Positions 52,468 to 61,473 are shown, counted from the first letter of the stretch. The stretch is DNA of 64,000 bases from Anaerolineae bacterium (GCA_023382535.1 JAHDWA010000045.1:21719-85718); one strand, 5' to 3'. Numbers and translations are program-made. The notes: a model not told the origin generated them from the letters alone.

Positions 52468-53949
52468 ATGCGCAAGACTAAATCGTTACCCTTGACCGGG
52501 ACAGCTACCTTCGACCAAAAAGGAACACGGAGTGCCACAGAGACTTCACAGAGCTACACTGAGAGCTTAAAAAATTTCTCTGCGATCCTCTGTGGTTTCT
52601 CGGCGTTTCTCTGTGGGATAAAAATTCCTGGCTCAATTCGTCTGGGATTGGCCTGCGTCGTAGCTTTGTTATGGGTCGGAATGATCTTAACTCCCAGCAC
52701 TGCCGCCCAAGAGGATGACACGCGCCAATTAACCGTGATTGCCCCCGCACTTAATGTCCGCAGCGGCCCTGGAGTCACCTATCCTGCGTTGGCCGTTCTA
52801 AACCAGGGCGACCAGGTTACGGCGATCAGCCACGACGCCAGCGGCTGGTGGCAGGTCCGATTGTCTGAGGGCGGCACCGGCTGGGTGAGCGGCGGGCCGG
52901 CTTACGTATCTCTCACGACACCATTGTCCGCGGTGGCCGCTGTTGCTCCAACAGTATCTGGCCCTGTCAACTTCCAAAATCCGGGAACGCTCGTCTTTCA
53001 AACGGTCAGCGGCGGCCCCATTTACGCCATCGGGGCAGATGGCAGCAACCTGCATTACTTGACTACCGGCATGGACCCGGCCCTCTCCCCCGATGGACAG
53101 TGGGTCGCTTTTACCCGCTGGGATAATCCTCAAATCGGTGCAAGGGGCAGCCTGTGGGTCATCAACGTGGATGGCAGCGGCGAGCGCAGGGTTGCCGAAA
53201 ATATTTTTCAACCTAAATCGCCAACCTGGTCGCCCGATGGAACTCAAATTATCCTGAGCATGACTTATGGCGAACACCTCGCCACCGAACGGAAATGCAG
53301 CGGCGAGCGGCCGCCCCGCAGTGCGACCGATATTGAAGTCAAAATTGAGGGTAAGGACGATATCGTTTACTGCTACACCTTGTTGCCTAACCCTTATTGG
53401 GGCCTGCGGCGGGTCAATGTGATTACCGGCCAGTCTGAAGACCTGAATTACGACACTCATTCCGTCTCCCCGGCCTGGGACCCGGCCAACCCTCAACGAC
53501 TGGTTTATGATGGCCAATGGGGCCTGGTCAGCTTAGACCTGGGCCAGGGTGTCACCTCACCGCTGACCACGGATGTTCAGCATCACTCCCCGATCTTCTC
53601 ACCCGACGGGAGCAAGCTGGCGGTCAGCTACCGGCAGGATGATCACTGGGAAATTCATGTACTGAACGCCGACGGCAGCGGGAATGTCCGGCTGACCGAA
53701 ACCTCTTATCTTACCTGGGCGCAGCAGGAGTTGAGCGGCCAGAGGCCCTATTCTTACAACAATGCCGCGCCCGCCTGGTCGCCGGATGGCAGCCAAATTG
53801 CCTTCTTGACCGACCGCAGCGGCCAGTGGGAAATCTGGGTGATGAACGCGGATGGCAGCAGCCAAAGGCCGCTCTTTCCAGCGGAACTTTTGACCGGGAT
53901 GAGCTTGCAATATAATGGAGTGGATGAACGAGTTCTCTCGTGGCGGTAA
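52468..53949 (+). CDS. Exported SH3b and PD40 (TolB-like) protein with repeat-derived N-terminus
   Basis: A 493-residue protein with GGGAGG five bases before ATG 52468. Residues 20-50 are translated from a CACAGAG-type inverted repeat, so the true signal peptide core (GLACVVALLWVGMILTPSTA) lies near residues 59-78. A bacterial SH3 domain follows (APALNVRSGPGVTYP, VSGGPAYV), then about six PD40 beta-propeller strands (ALSPDGQWVAFTR, TWSPDGTQIILS, IFSPDGSKLAVS, AWSPDGSQIAFL). It probably binds cell-wall or exported substrates. It sits between the fusion protein and the response regulator. Confidence 0.85.
   Translation: MRKTKSLPLTGTATFDQKGTRSATETSQSYTESLKNFSAILCGFSAFLCGIKIPGSIRLGLACVVALLWVGMILTPSTAAQEDDTRQLTVIAPALNVRSGPGVTYPALAVLNQGDQVTAISHDASGWWQVRLSEGGTGWVSGGPAYVSLTTPLSAVAAVAPTVSGPVNFQNPGTLVFQTVSGGPIYAIGADGSNLHYLTTGMDPALSPDGQWVAFTRWDNPQIGARGSLWVINVDGSGERRVAENIFQPKSPTWSPDGTQIILSMTYGEHLATERKCSGERPPRSATDIEVKIEGKDDIVYCYTLLPNPYWGLRRVNVITGQSEDLNYDTHSVSPAWDPANPQRLVYDGQWGLVSLDLGQGVTSPLTTDVQHHSPIFSPDGSKLAVSYRQDDHWEIHVLNADGSGNVRLTETSYLTWAQQELSGQRPYSYNNAAPAWSPDGSQIAFLTDRSGQWEIWVMNADGSSQRPLFPAELLTGMSLQYNGVDERVLSWR
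52521..52620. repeat. CACAGAG-type inverted repeat inside a coding region
   Basis: Left arm units ACACGGAGTGCCACAGAG and TTCACAGAG are mirrored by CTCTGTGGTTTCTCGGCG and TTCTCTGTGGG, around AAAAAATTT. The whole element is in frame and open, between start codon and signal-peptide core. Confidence 0.75.
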
Positions 53950-53970
53950 GACTTTGTTGGGAGAGGGTGG

Positions 53971-54672
53971 ATGCCATCACCACAGATTTTGGTTGTAGAT
54001 GACGATCCAGATATAGTACGCCTGGTGCGGGCTTATCTGGAAAAAGCCGGTTTCCAGGTGCTGACGGCACACAACGGCGAAACTGCCCTGCATATTCTGC
54101 GCCGGGACCACCCTGCTTTGCTGGTACTTGATTTAATGCTGCCTGACCGCGATGGCTGGGACATTACCCGCCTGGTTCGCGCGGACGCCTCCCTGGCTAA
54201 CCTGCCGGTCATCATGCTCACCGCTCGCATTGACGACGCCGATAAGATCATCGGCCTGGAGTTGGGCGCGGACGATTACATCACCAAGCCCTTCAACCCG
54301 CGCGAGGTGGTAGCCCGGGTGCGGTCTGTCTTGCGGCGCAGCCAGGCCAACCAGCTCTCCCCACAGCGCCGGATTTTGCAGCAGGCTGCTTTGCTGATGG
54401 ACCTGGACCGGCGCGAGGTGATGATCAACGGCCTGCCGATCGAACTGACGGCAACGGAGTTTAACCTGCTGCGGACGTTGCTCGAAAACCCCGGCTATGC
54501 CTTTACCCGCAGCGAATTGATTGAGCAGGCCCTGGGCTATGAATACGAAGGCTCCGAGCGCACCCTGGATAGCCACATGCGCAACCTTCGTCGCAAAATT
54601 GAGCCTACCCCTGGCCAGACTACCTATATCCAGACCGTTTATGGGATAGGCTATCGTCTGGCTGGACCGTAA
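53971..54672 (+). CDS. OmpR-family response regulator
   Basis: A 233-residue regulator: receiver with VVDDDPD, phosphoacceptor in LVLDLMLPDRDG, and KPF in YITKPFNPRE, then an OmpR/PhoB winged helix (ELTATEFNLLRTLLENPG, RTLDSHMRNLRRKIEP). OmpR-type proteins bind 10-11-base direct repeats, the very pattern at promoters A-C, so it is the best candidate to drive them. It is followed by its kinase after 80 bases, which contain an AGTAAGGAGTAAG-type inverted repeat (54671-54740). Confidence 0.95.
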   Translation: MPSPQILVVDDDPDIVRLVRAYLEKAGFQVLTAHNGETALHILRRDHPALLVLDLMLPDRDGWDITRLVRADASLANLPVIMLTARIDDADKIIGLELGADDYITKPFNPREVVARVRSVLRRSQANQLSPQRRILQQAALLMDLDRREVMINGLPIELTATEFNLLRTLLENPGYAFTRSELIEQALGYEYEGSERTLDSHMRNLRRKIEPTPGQTTYIQTVYGIGYRLAGP

Positions 54673-54740
54673 GAAGGGAGTAAGAAGTAAGGAGTAAGAA
54701 GTAGGGAAACTGTTATCTCCTACTCCTTACTTCCTAATTT
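54671..54740. repeat. AGTAAGGAGTAAG-type inverted repeat
   Basis: Reiterated GGAGTAAGAAGT units on the left and TACTCCTTACTTCC on the right, between response regulator and kinase genes. Confidence 0.65.
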
Positions 54741-54752
54741 CTAGAGAAAGTA

Positions 54753-56105
54753 ATGAACAAACTTTGGGTCCGGCTAAGCCTCGGATTCAGCGCGGTAGTT
54801 ATGGTAGCGGTGGTGGTTGTGGCTTTGACCGGCTACCTGGTAGGCCGGGCTGACCCCAGGGGCGACCGTTCCGCCGCCTCAAAAAGACTGGCGAGGGAAC
54901 TGGCCACTTATTATCAGACCCGGCAAAGTTGGGCCGGAAGTGAGCTACTGCTCATCGGGGCGCAAACCATGTTCGACAAGCGTGGGGAACGGAACGTGGA
55001 TTTTTTCCTGGCTGATGGCGAGCAGCAGGTCATTTACCACCCCCAGGCCGGACAGGTGGGGAAATCGCTCCGCCAGGTAGAACAGGTAGAGCTTTTGCCT
55101 ATCCAGGCCAATGCTCAAACCATTGGTTACCTGGGCTTGGGGCTGGCGCAGCCCCAGGAACCTGCCGAACCACCCAACTTTGTGGTATTCTTGGGACGCA
55201 CCCTGCTTTCTGTTACCCTTATCACCGGCATCAGCGGGATTATCTTTGGCATCGTGATGAGCCGCTCACTGACTGCACCGCTCAATAATCTGGCTACGGC
55301 AGCCCAAGCGATTGGCGCGCGCAATCTTAGCCAGCGGGTTGAGGAAAAGGGCAGCGACGAGCTAAGAGCAGTGGCTCGCTCCTTTAATGAGATGGCGGCC
55401 ACGTTAGAGCAGGCGGAACAACTGCGGCGCAACCTCCTGGCCGACGTCGCTCACGAATTGCGGACTCCCCTCTCTATTTTGCAGGGTAACTTGCGGGCTA
55501 TTCTGGACGAAGTTTATCCTCTCGATCAAGCGGAAATGGCCCGCCTGTATGAGCACACCCGCTTTTTGAGCCGCTTGGTGAATGATTTGCACGAGTTGGC
55601 CCAGGCCGAAGCCAGGCAGCTCCCTCTGCACCGGCAGGAGACCAACCTGGCCCAACTCGTCAAGACGACCGCCGAAAGCTTCCGCCCCGGCGCCGACGAG
55701 AAAGGCGTCACGCTGGATGTTGTTTTACCCGATGATACAGCCTCGCTTCAGGTTGATCCGGCACGTTTAACCCAAGTGCTCCAAAACCTTTTGGCCAATG
55801 CCTTACGCCACACCCCGCCTGGCGGTAAGATTACCCTTCAGCTTGAGGCCGGCCCTGAGACCGTTCATCTGGCCGTGGCCGATACCGGAGAAGGCATTCC
55901 TGCCGAATATTTACCCCATATCTTTGACCGCTTTTATCGCACCGACCCGGCTCGCAGCCGTGATCGCGGCGGGGCTGGACTGGGGCTGGCCATTGCCCGG
56001 GCCATTATCGAGGCTCATGACGGCCGGATTACAGCGAAGAGCAGCGGCATCGCCGGACAGGGCAGCCTCTTTACCATCCAGCTTCCCACCCAGACAAATA
56101 TATAA
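54753..56105 (+). CDS. HAMP-domain sensor histidine kinase
   Basis: A 450-residue membrane kinase. Transmembrane helix 1 (SAVVMVAVVVVALTGYLVG), a sensor domain of about 115 residues (DFFLADGEQQVIYHP and GYLGLGLAQPQ suggest a small Cache-like fold), helix 2 (LLSVTLITGISGIIFGIVM), HAMP (SLTAPLNNLATAAQAI), HisKA with H-box DVAHELRTPLS, and HATPase with N-box LLANALRHTP, VADTGEGIP and GAGLGLAIA. It is paired with the OmpR-type regulator and ends the seven-gene operon. Confidence 0.95.
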   Translation: MNKLWVRLSLGFSAVVMVAVVVVALTGYLVGRADPRGDRSAASKRLARELATYYQTRQSWAGSELLLIGAQTMFDKRGERNVDFFLADGEQQVIYHPQAGQVGKSLRQVEQVELLPIQANAQTIGYLGLGLAQPQEPAEPPNFVVFLGRTLLSVTLITGISGIIFGIVMSRSLTAPLNNLATAAQAIGARNLSQRVEEKGSDELRAVARSFNEMAATLEQAEQLRRNLLADVAHELRTPLSILQGNLRAILDEVYPLDQAEMARLYEHTRFLSRLVNDLHELAQAEARQLPLHRQETNLAQLVKTTAESFRPGADEKGVTLDVVLPDDTASLQVDPARLTQVLQNLLANALRHTPPGGKITLQLEAGPETVHLAVADTGEGIPAEYLPHIFDRFYRTDPARSRDRGGAGLGLAIARAIIEAHDGRITAKSSGIAGQGSLFTIQLPTQTNI

Positions 56106-56109
56106 GAAT

Positions 56110-56889
56110 TCAGCGCTTGCCCTTCAAACGCATCCGGGTTCCGTCTTCGGCTACGGTGAGTTTGCCCCGATAGCGCCCGGCAAACACCTCGACAATTTTT
56201 TCGGGCGCTTCGTCAAATTCGGGGCCAATGTGGCTGATGAGAACCTGGGGAACTTTGGCCGCCGCGGCAAATTCGACTACCTCTTCGGGATCAACGTGGG
56301 CCATTTCGTGGACGAGTAAATCGCAGCCTTCGATGTGCGGCGCCAACTCCTGGGGCGAGGTCAGGTCGCCGCTGTAAACCACGCGCCAGCCGGGTCCGTC
56401 AATGACCATGCCGCACGCAGTCGCTTTTGAGCCAAATTGGGTTTTCAACTTGGGTTTCTCCAAGTGCTGGGTTTTGAAGTAAGTCACCTGGAGCAGGGCT
56501 TCCTGGTACGGCTCGTTGCACTCGATGTTGGTCATATTAAGTTTGTAACCCAGCTCATCAGCAAGTAGAAACGAATCGCTCAAGAGGCGGCGCACTTTAC
56601 CCCGTGTACCACGGGGGCCGTAAATCGCCAGGGGGCTGGTCCTTTTGAGGAGGCGGTTCTGGCTTAAAAAAAGCCCCAGGTTGGCAATATGGTCCATATG
56701 CCAGTGGCTGATAAAAACAGCCTCGACCTCAACCGGGTCCAGGTCGTAGCGATACAGCAGGGTGCTGGCCGGCGCGCCGCAATCAAGCAGAAATAATTTA
56801 CCGGCAGCGGTTAAAGCATAACCAGGGGCGAAGCGTCGCCGGGTCGGCAGGCCGGAGGAAGAACCCAGTACAATCAATTCGTCGGGCAT
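56110..56889 (-). CDS. RNase Z-like MBL-fold metallohydrolase
   Basis: A 259-residue protein with the complete metal motif SHWHMDH, GYALTAAGKLFLLDCGAPAS at the start, GPRGTRGKVRRLL, VVYSGDLTS and SHIGPEF. These fit the RNase Z/arylsulfatase-like branch; no exosite typical of tRNase Z is seen, so tRNA processing is not claimed. ATG 56889 is chosen because GGAGG lies five bases ahead; GTG 56895 lies inside that region. The gene converges with the kinase, four bases apart. Confidence 0.88.
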   Translation of the reverse strand: MPDELIVLGSSSGLPTRRRFAPGYALTAAGKLFLLDCGAPASTLLYRYDLDPVEVEAVFISHWHMDHIANLGLFLSQNRLLKRTSPLAIYGPRGTRGKVRRLLSDSFLLADELGYKLNMTNIECNEPYQEALLQVTYFKTQHLEKPKLKTQFGSKATACGMVIDGPGWRVVYSGDLTSPQELAPHIEGCDLLVHEMAHVDPEEVVEFAAAAKVPQVLISHIGPEFDEAPEKIVEVFAGRYRGKLTVAEDGTRMRLKGKR

Positions 56890-56906
56890 GGCCACCTCCT
56901 AACGTA

Positions 56907-56984
56907 TGGTGAATGGCAGATGGCAGATAGCAAAAAGGGCGGTCGCTTACAACTCGCCATTCGCCATCTGCTATCTGCTTTCCA
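56907..56984. repeat. GGCAGATGGCAGATAG-type inverted repeat
   Basis: Left units GAATGGCAGATGGCAGATAG are mirrored by CGCCATTCGCCATCTGCTAT on the right, between mltG and the MBL gene. Confidence 0.65.
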
Positions 56985-56985
56985 C

Positions 56986-58152
56986 TCATCCCCCGCCGCA
57001 AGCGGCGACGTTTTGTTGGTGGGTTTCGTAATTGTTGGCAAAGAGGTGTGCGCCTTCGCCACCACAGCCCATAAAGAAGATGTAATCCGTTTGTTCCGGC
57101 TGCAGGGTGGCGATGATGGACGAAGCGCCGGGGCTGGCGATAGGGCCGGGCGGCAGGCCGGGGTTGAGATAAGTGTTATAGGGCGAGTTGACCTGAGCAT
57201 ATTCGTCTAAGGTCACCGGGGTTTTCCACCAGACTCCGGCGTCGGTCTGGTAGCCCATGGCGTATTGCACGGTCGGGTCAGCTTGCAGGTACATTCCCTG
57301 GGCCAGGCGGTTCAGATAGACGCTGGCAATCGTGGGACGCTCGGCGGGGACGACCGCTTCGCGCTCGACAATCGAGGCAATGGTCAATATTTCAAAGAAG
57401 GTATAGCCCTGGCCGGCAGCCAGATCAAGCGCATTGGGCGGTATTTTGCTGGCCATGTTTTCCACCATGCGCTGGATGAGGTCTTCGGGCGTAGCTTTGA
57501 TCGGCAGGCGGTAGGTATCGGGGAACAAGTAGCCCTCATACGACGCGCCGGCAGGGCGATCCGCCAGGAGGGGGTGTTCTACTCCGACACCCTGGCGCAC
57601 CGCGGCCAAAAAGACCGTCCCATCCATAATCTGCTGCTGGGTCAATAATTCGGCAACTTGCTCGGCCCGCCAGCCTTCGGGAATGGTCACACTGACTTCC
57701 TCAAAATTGGCCTTTTGCAGCGTCTCCGCGACTTCACGCATGGTCATATTGCGGCGTAGTTCGTAATCGCCGGCTTCCAACGAAGCATCCAGCCCGTTGT
57801 AGCTGAGAAAGCGGCGAAAGACATCGGGATCGGAGATCAAATTTTGCTCGTACAGTTTATTGGCGACACTGACAGCAGTTTCACCTACCGCAACCGTAAA
57901 AGGAACCGGCGAAGGGTCATCGGAGACGGGGGTGTTGATGAGTTTAGCCTGACTTTGCAGGTACAAGCCCACAAAGAAATCCTCGATATTCTCCGGTGAG
58001 CGCAGCCCCGAGGTGGTACCAACCGAAATGGCGGCAGCGGTCTCGCTGCTTTGATTGGAAAAAGCCCAATAACCGGCGCCTAAAATAACTACAATCGCCG
58101 CAATGGCGACGATAAAAATAATGAATCGAATGATGGCTCTCAAAACAACCAT
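56986..58152 (-). CDS. mltG: Endolytic murein transglycosylase MltG
   Basis: A 388-residue inner-membrane protein: one N-terminal helix (FIIFIVAIAAIVVILGAGYW), a LysM-like region (VAVGETAVSVANKLYEQN, LISDPDVF), and the YceG domain (VTIPEGWRAEQVAELL, SYEGYLFPDTYRL, the catalytic Glu in ILTIASIVEREA, LQADPTVQYAMG and YNTYLNPGLPPGPI). It cleaves nascent glycan strands and sets their length. Its neighbours upstream on the same strand are an M23 peptidase and the rsfS group. Confidence 0.95.
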   Translation of the reverse strand: MVVLRAIIRFIIFIVAIAAIVVILGAGYWAFSNQSSETAAAISVGTTSGLRSPENIEDFFVGLYLQSQAKLINTPVSDDPSPVPFTVAVGETAVSVANKLYEQNLISDPDVFRRFLSYNGLDASLEAGDYELRRNMTMREVAETLQKANFEEVSVTIPEGWRAEQVAELLTQQQIMDGTVFLAAVRQGVGVEHPLLADRPAGASYEGYLFPDTYRLPIKATPEDLIQRMVENMASKIPPNALDLAAGQGYTFFEILTIASIVEREAVVPAERPTIASVYLNRLAQGMYLQADPTVQYAMGYQTDAGVWWKTPVTLDEYAQVNSPYNTYLNPGLPPGPIASPGASSIIATLQPEQTDYIFFMGCGGEGAHLFANNYETHQQNVAACGGG

Positions 58153-58171
58153 ACTTACGCCTCAAATTGTT

Positions 58172-59731
58172 TCACTGATTGATAATTAGATTTTTTTCGG
58201 GTTCCCAGCACTCACAGGCTTCACGCGTGGCAGTGTCGTTTTTGAAGCTGCCCTCGTAAGGAATCAGGGTACGTTGGGCAACCCAACCGGACAGATTCAT
58301 AGGCACGGCCCCCCCGGCCTCTATCCACTCACCGTTGTAGCGGCGAGCCAAATGCAGGTGACTGGAGTCGGCCAGGCCGCCTTCACACGAAGCGTAGCCA
58401 ATCAAATCCCCCTGTTTCACCTGCTGCCCCACCTGGACCGGCGTATCGGCATCCAAGACGACGTGCAGATATTGCAGCACCCAGCCCGTTTGGATACTGC
58501 CGTCACCGTCAAGATCAATTTCAACGGTCCCATGCCGGGCCACAACAATAACCCCGGCGGCAGCGGCCGTGTTCGGTTCAGCAGAGTAAAAACAGTTGCC
58601 CAGCACATCGGGCGGGCCAAAATCAAGGGCGGCCCAGGCGCTGCCGTCGGCATAGGCGGGGTGCGGCCCGCTGGTCAGGTAGAAGCCCTGCCCTTTCGCC
58701 CAGGGTAAAGCGAGCGGCGGCTGGACCAGCGACTTGGGCACCAGCGGTTCGATGGCAGGGACCATTGGACCGCCAAAGAGGGCGTGATAGTCGGCTAACA
58801 AACCCTCCGGCCCCAGCTCTTTGTGCCAGGTCTCCCAATCGGAATGCAGAGCCAAAATATTTTGAACGCCGACGGTTCCAGCATTCAACCCTTGCGGCGT
58901 CACGGCTCGCTTCCGGTCGGCCAGGGTGAATACCCAGAACCCATCACGCTTATAACCATAATAGCCGGCGTTGATCCGGTTGGCGGTCCAACCCAGAGCC
59001 AGGTACAGACTTCCCCCACGTGGATTGTGCGGCCCTAACATACTGTTAATCGCTTCGGCGGTCGGGTGAGGATTGGTCACCCAGCCGCCATAATGTTCTA
59101 GCAGAGCCAGGAGCAGGCGCGGTCCTACGCTGAATTGCTGGGCTACCCGTTCGACAATCTCCGCTCCGGTCAGTTGCTCGCCATCCACGTACTCCGTGTA
59201 GCCGACCAGGTAGCCACCCTTGCCCTCGACAAACTCTTTGATATCGAAACCGACATAGGCCGGACTATAGACTACTTCGCTGTCGGGAAAGATCTCCTGT
59301 TTAGGAGAAATAGAATCAAGGCGCAGCGGAATCCGCAGGGACTGGCCGACCTGAATGATCGCCTCTGGTCCGGCTAAACGATTCATCCTGACCAGGTCTT
59401 CAATAGAGGTATCATAGAGGGAGGAAATATAACTCAAGGACTCCCCCTCTTCAATCACGTGGTAAGAAAACGGAGGACCGTCTGGCGTGGGGATTGGCAA
59501 GGCTTCGATCAAAGGAGCGGGGCCAGGGTTAGACGCAGGAACGGCAGCAACCGGGATAATTTCGGTCGAGGTCGGGGCAACCTGGTTATTGCTGGTGGTA
59601 GGGAGAGGGGTTGGTGTTGCTGTCGCGGGGGTTTGTCCCGCATTGGCGCTGTTGGGAAGGAGGGTCGGACCACAACCGGCGGTTAGCAGAAGCAGACCAG
59701 CCGCAGTACAGGCGACCAATTTTAGTGACAC
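58172..59731 (-). CDS. LysM and M23-type peptidase lipoprotein
   Basis: A 519-residue exported protein with lipobox LTAGC, Thr/Pro linker, one LysM domain (YHVIEEGESLSYISSLYDTS), a middle region of about 200 residues with transglycosylase-like helices (ALLEHYGGWVTNPHP), and a C-terminal M23 domain (SGPHPAYADGSAWAALDF, VQVGQQVKQGDLIGYASCEG, SHLHLARRYNG). The His...Asp and HxH zinc ligands appear retained. It likely binds and cuts peptidoglycan. It lies 20 bases upstream of mltG. Confidence 0.9.
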   Translation of the reverse strand: MSLKLVACTAAGLLLLTAGCGPTLLPNSANAGQTPATATPTPLPTTSNNQVAPTSTEIIPVAAVPASNPGPAPLIEALPIPTPDGPPFSYHVIEEGESLSYISSLYDTSIEDLVRMNRLAGPEAIIQVGQSLRIPLRLDSISPKQEIFPDSEVVYSPAYVGFDIKEFVEGKGGYLVGYTEYVDGEQLTGAEIVERVAQQFSVGPRLLLALLEHYGGWVTNPHPTAEAINSMLGPHNPRGGSLYLALGWTANRINAGYYGYKRDGFWVFTLADRKRAVTPQGLNAGTVGVQNILALHSDWETWHKELGPEGLLADYHALFGGPMVPAIEPLVPKSLVQPPLALPWAKGQGFYLTSGPHPAYADGSAWAALDFGPPDVLGNCFYSAEPNTAAAAGVIVVARHGTVEIDLDGDGSIQTGWVLQYLHVVLDADTPVQVGQQVKQGDLIGYASCEGGLADSSHLHLARRYNGEWIEAGGAVPMNLSGWVAQRTLIPYEGSFKNDTATREACECWEPEKNLIINQ

Positions 59732-59938
59732 AGATAACCTCTAAGGCGGGTGAATTGGGTTGGCAAACCGTGCTTTCCTTAAAACCTAACTAGCTCCCGC
59801 ACCCCGCTTAGCCTGGGCATGAGAGCTAGAATGGGAATTGCTGCCGAAACTGCTTTGACTTGCTGAATAGGCCAAGTATAGCACGGAGTTGAATGACGGC
59901 AAAATAGAAAGGGAAGTAGGGGGAGGCTGCCAAGTGTC

Positions 59939-60442
59939 CTACTCTCCGGCCAAATCGAGCTGCAAATTAATTCCATCAGTCGTGGTGGTTAAACCAACCA
60001 ATATGAACTGGGGTGGTAATTGGGTAGTGATTTGCGGGCCAACTTGAGTCCCCACTTCGATAATTTCCTGAGGCAGCCAGCGGGCCGGGAGACTTAGAAA
60101 TCCGACTTGCAACCAGTGAAGCTCGCTGGTTACGATGTTGCCCTGCTGCTGCAGCGACAGACCCACGTCGGCCACTGGTTCCAGCCCGGCAATCTCGATC
60201 GCGGTGGTGAGAATCATCTGACCCCCCGGCTCAAAATTAACAGCGGCCGGCCTACCAAGTGCTTGCGTGACAAAACGGCTCACACCCCGCTCCGATAGAA
60301 ACAACGTTAAATCCGGGGAGAGCACGGCTGGTTGATCTGTCACCACCGGCGTCACGGGCCGAGTCACAAACACCAGCAAAATGAGCAGAAGCACACCCAG
60401 CAGGCTGCCCGCCAGCAGTCCAATACATCCCCAGCGAGTCAT
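59939..60442 (-). CDS. Membrane-anchored beta-rich protein, paralogue 1
   Basis: A 167-residue protein with an N-terminal helix (GLLAGSLLGVLLLILLVFV) and an extracytoplasmic domain (PDLTLFLSERGVSRFVTQAL to GLTTTTDGINLQLDL). Its start overlaps the previous gene's stop by four bases. It resembles the next protein upstream in layout and in motif positions (PDL near the domain start, GL-TTT-TD at the end), so the two are likely paralogues. The alternation resembles DUF2993/LmeA-like lipid-binding domains, which I offer only as a possibility. Confidence 0.7.
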   Translation of the reverse strand: MTRWGCIGLLAGSLLGVLLLILLVFVTRPVTPVVTDQPAVLSPDLTLFLSERGVSRFVTQALGRPAAVNFEPGGQMILTTAIEIAGLEPVADVGLSLQQQGNIVTSELHWLQVGFLSLPARWLPQEIIEVGTQVGPQITTQLPPQFILVGLTTTTDGINLQLDLAGE

Positions 60443-61029
60443 GGCTGGGCTTGAGCTTCGATCCAGAGGGTGGTATCGGTGGTGCCGAGGCCGGTCAAAA
60501 CCAGCGGAAAGCCCAGCAGGGTTGAACCGTTTTTGACCATCTCATTCAAATTTTGATTGATTGCTGCCAGGGGATCATCAAATGAAGCGGCCAGGGTATC
60601 TTGCGGCAAATCTACCCCGGAGACATTGGCCTGAATGAGGCGCACTTCAAGTGCGGATTGCGGGGTAATTTGAACGCCAAAAAGGCCGATAATCTGCACA
60701 GGTACCGTCATCCCAAAGGCCGAAACGCTTGTATCTGCTGTCATCCTAACCTGATTGCCGGACAAAAGATCGAGTTGAACCGGGCTTTCGTTAGTGCTTT
60801 GAGCAAACTGATTGAGAGCCTCCTCCTGTACTGTCAGGCGCAAATCCGGCCCAGCGCCCGGACTCGCTGCCGGCGAAACAGGACCATTCAGGGCCATCCC
60901 CAGCGAGGCCAGCAGCAGCAAGAGTGCCCCACCCAAAAAGCCGGCCAGAATACCGCCCGCGCAGCCCAGCAGGCCGTAGCCTATCGAATCAGGAGGTGGG
61001 GGCGACTCATACACAGCTTCCGGATACAC
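60439..61029 (-). CDS. Membrane-anchored beta-rich protein, paralogue 2
   Basis: A 196-residue protein with a Pro-rich cytosolic start, a helix (GGILAGFLGGALLLLLASLGM), and a domain beginning PDLRLTVQEEALNQF and ending LTGLGTTDTTLWIEA. It overlaps paralogue 1 by four bases. The order rsfS, two paralogues, LysM/M23 and MltG on one strand points to a cell-envelope role. Confidence 0.7.
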   Translation of the reverse strand: MYPEAVYESPPPPDSIGYGLLGCAGGILAGFLGGALLLLLASLGMALNGPVSPAASPGAGPDLRLTVQEEALNQFAQSTNESPVQLDLLSGNQVRMTADTSVSAFGMTVPVQIIGLFGVQITPQSALEVRLIQANVSGVDLPQDTLAASFDDPLAAINQNLNEMVKNGSTLLGFPLVLTGLGTTDTTLWIEAQAQP

Positions 61030-61046
61030 AACTCACCTTTACAATA

Positions 61047-61084
61047 ATGGAGGTCTGGAAGATTGGAAAAACCCAATCTTCCTA
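61047..61084. repeat. GGAAG-type dispersed inverted repeat, copy 4
   Basis: GGAGGTCTGGAAGATTGG and its partial inverse CCAATCTTCCTACC between rsfS and paralogue 2. Confidence 0.6.
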
Positions 61085-61110
61085 CCCGGCCATACTTTGC
61101 TCACTAAACC

Positions 61111-61467
61111 CTACAATATTCTAACCACTTTGGGGGCGTGTTGCCACAGTTCTTCAAGTTGATAATAGGCCCGCTGATCCGGGGAGAGAATATGAGCAAT
61201 GACCGAACCAAAATCAATTAACATCCAGCCCGACTCGGGGGTGCCTTCAACGCTGGCCAGACGACTCCCGCTATGTTTGAGTTTCTCCAGCAGCTCATCG
61301 CCAATTGCCCTGATTTGCCGGCTGGATGAACCATCGCACAATACATAATAATCGGCCAGAAGCGTCACCTCACGCATATCGAGCATCAGAATATTCGCCG
61401 CCTTTTTGCCCGTAGCAATTTCTACCACAGCGTGGGCTAATTCATTCGATTCCAGGTTTACCTCCAT
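61111..61467 (-). CDS. rsfS: Ribosomal silencing factor RsfS
   Basis: A 118-residue protein that binds ribosomal protein uL14 and blocks subunit joining. Family motifs: DMREVTLLADYYVLCDGSS, SRQIRAIGDELLEKL, ASVEGTPESGWMLIDFG and AHILSPDQRAYYQLEELW. ATG 61467 is used; the frame extends to 61506 through a repeat (61474-61524) and lacks a better start. No Shine-Dalgarno is visible at either. It is the first gene of the minus-strand envelope operon. Confidence 0.93.
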   Translation of the reverse strand: MEVNLESNELAHAVVEIATGKKAANILMLDMREVTLLADYYVLCDGSSSRQIRAIGDELLEKLKHSGSRLASVEGTPESGWMLIDFGSVIAHILSPDQRAYYQLEELWQHAPKVVRIL

Positions 61468-61473
61468 TGGATA

